The notes below the pieces were generated by a model. It saw nothing but the letters and a program-made list of their open reading frames with translations. It was not told where the DNA came from and did no database searches. The position numbers and the translations under genes were made by a program. DNA of 53,722 bases from Pseudomonas sp. NFIX28 (GTDB lineage: Bacteria; Pseudomonadota; Gammaproteobacteria; Pseudomonadales; Pseudomonadaceae), in NCBI RefSeq assembly GCF_900107395.1, contig NZ_FNPW01000001.1:58127-111848 (forward strand), in the 5' to 3' direction. Numbering within the stretch: the stretch's first letter is position 1; each line of letters begins with the position of its first letter. This document shows positions 53,695-53,722 of this stretch, one piece after another.

Positions 53695-53722
53695 CAATCG
53701 CGCAGGCCCTGCTTTCGTAGGA

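Overview
The window is GC-rich bacterial DNA that reads as a chromosomal segment of a fluorescent-type Pseudomonas. Reasons: a nor/dnr gene set in pseudomonad order, ANR/DNR boxes, a Pseudomonas REP element at the right edge, a FecI/FecR/TonB-receptor unit, and many GATase-AraC regulators. No tRNA, rRNA, CRISPR array, transposase or phage gene was seen.

Layout. (1) 1-5.9 kb: two leftward paralogous type I secreted RTX/T1SS-143-type proteins (the first runs off the left edge). They share a 1.36-kb near-identical DNA segment and a duplicated leader with a dyad about 100 bp before each start. Beside them lie a small unknown gene and a small YopT/AvrPphB-like cysteine protease. (2) 6.4-9.6 kb: a periplasmic M20 dipeptidase divergent from an AraC/GATase regulator. 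(3) 9.6-11.5 kb: an AT-richer leftward patch with a DUF4265 protein, a cytochrome c-like protein, an Imm33-like protein and an unknown gene. (4) 11.5-16.1 kb: a NepI-like MFS exporter with an apparent 5' frameshift, a YahK-like zinc alcohol dehydrogenase with divergent AraC regulator, and a MerR regulator divergent from a DUF2938 membrane protein. (5) 16.2-24.7 kb: a candidate catabolic island made of an amidohydrolase, an alpha/beta-hydrolase-fold protein lacking its nucleophile, a GATase-AraC regulator, a complete quaternary-amine-type ABC importer and a periplasmic amidase. (6) 24.9-31.8 kb: small secreted protein, histidine phosphatase, epimerase plus SnoaL-like protein with divergent LysR regulator, TPR protein, GNAT, methyltransferase, TerC. 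(7) 32-36.1 kb: Fur-box-controlled FecI sigma factor, FecR and TonB receptor. (8) 36.2-39.2 kb: two unknown genes.

(9) 39.3-53.7 kb: a nitric-oxide module. It holds a 4-TM membrane protein, a degenerate hemN-like pseudogene, norQ, norE, norF, norC, norB, norD, dnrP, dnr, a 50-aa small gene, nnrS, a second 4-TM protein paralogous to the first, the di-iron protein YtfE/DnrN and norR. No nitrite or nitrous-oxide reductase gene is present here, so the visible function is NO reduction and detoxification. Four FNR/ANR/DNR-type boxes precede the 4-TM gene, the hemN-like gene, norQ and norC. A second layer is apparent from the sequence: three GT-N7-AC NorR-type boxes lie between two divergent sigma-54 promoters. 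One faces nnrS; the other faces the 50-aa gene and dnr. A third sigma-54 promoter precedes ytfE. This predicts a NorR-to-DNR cascade. norD is separated from norB by a 0.65-kb repeat array and is flanked by inverted copies of the same repeat.

Starts were chosen from visible ribosome binding sites, overlaps and family alignment from memory; no database search was possible.
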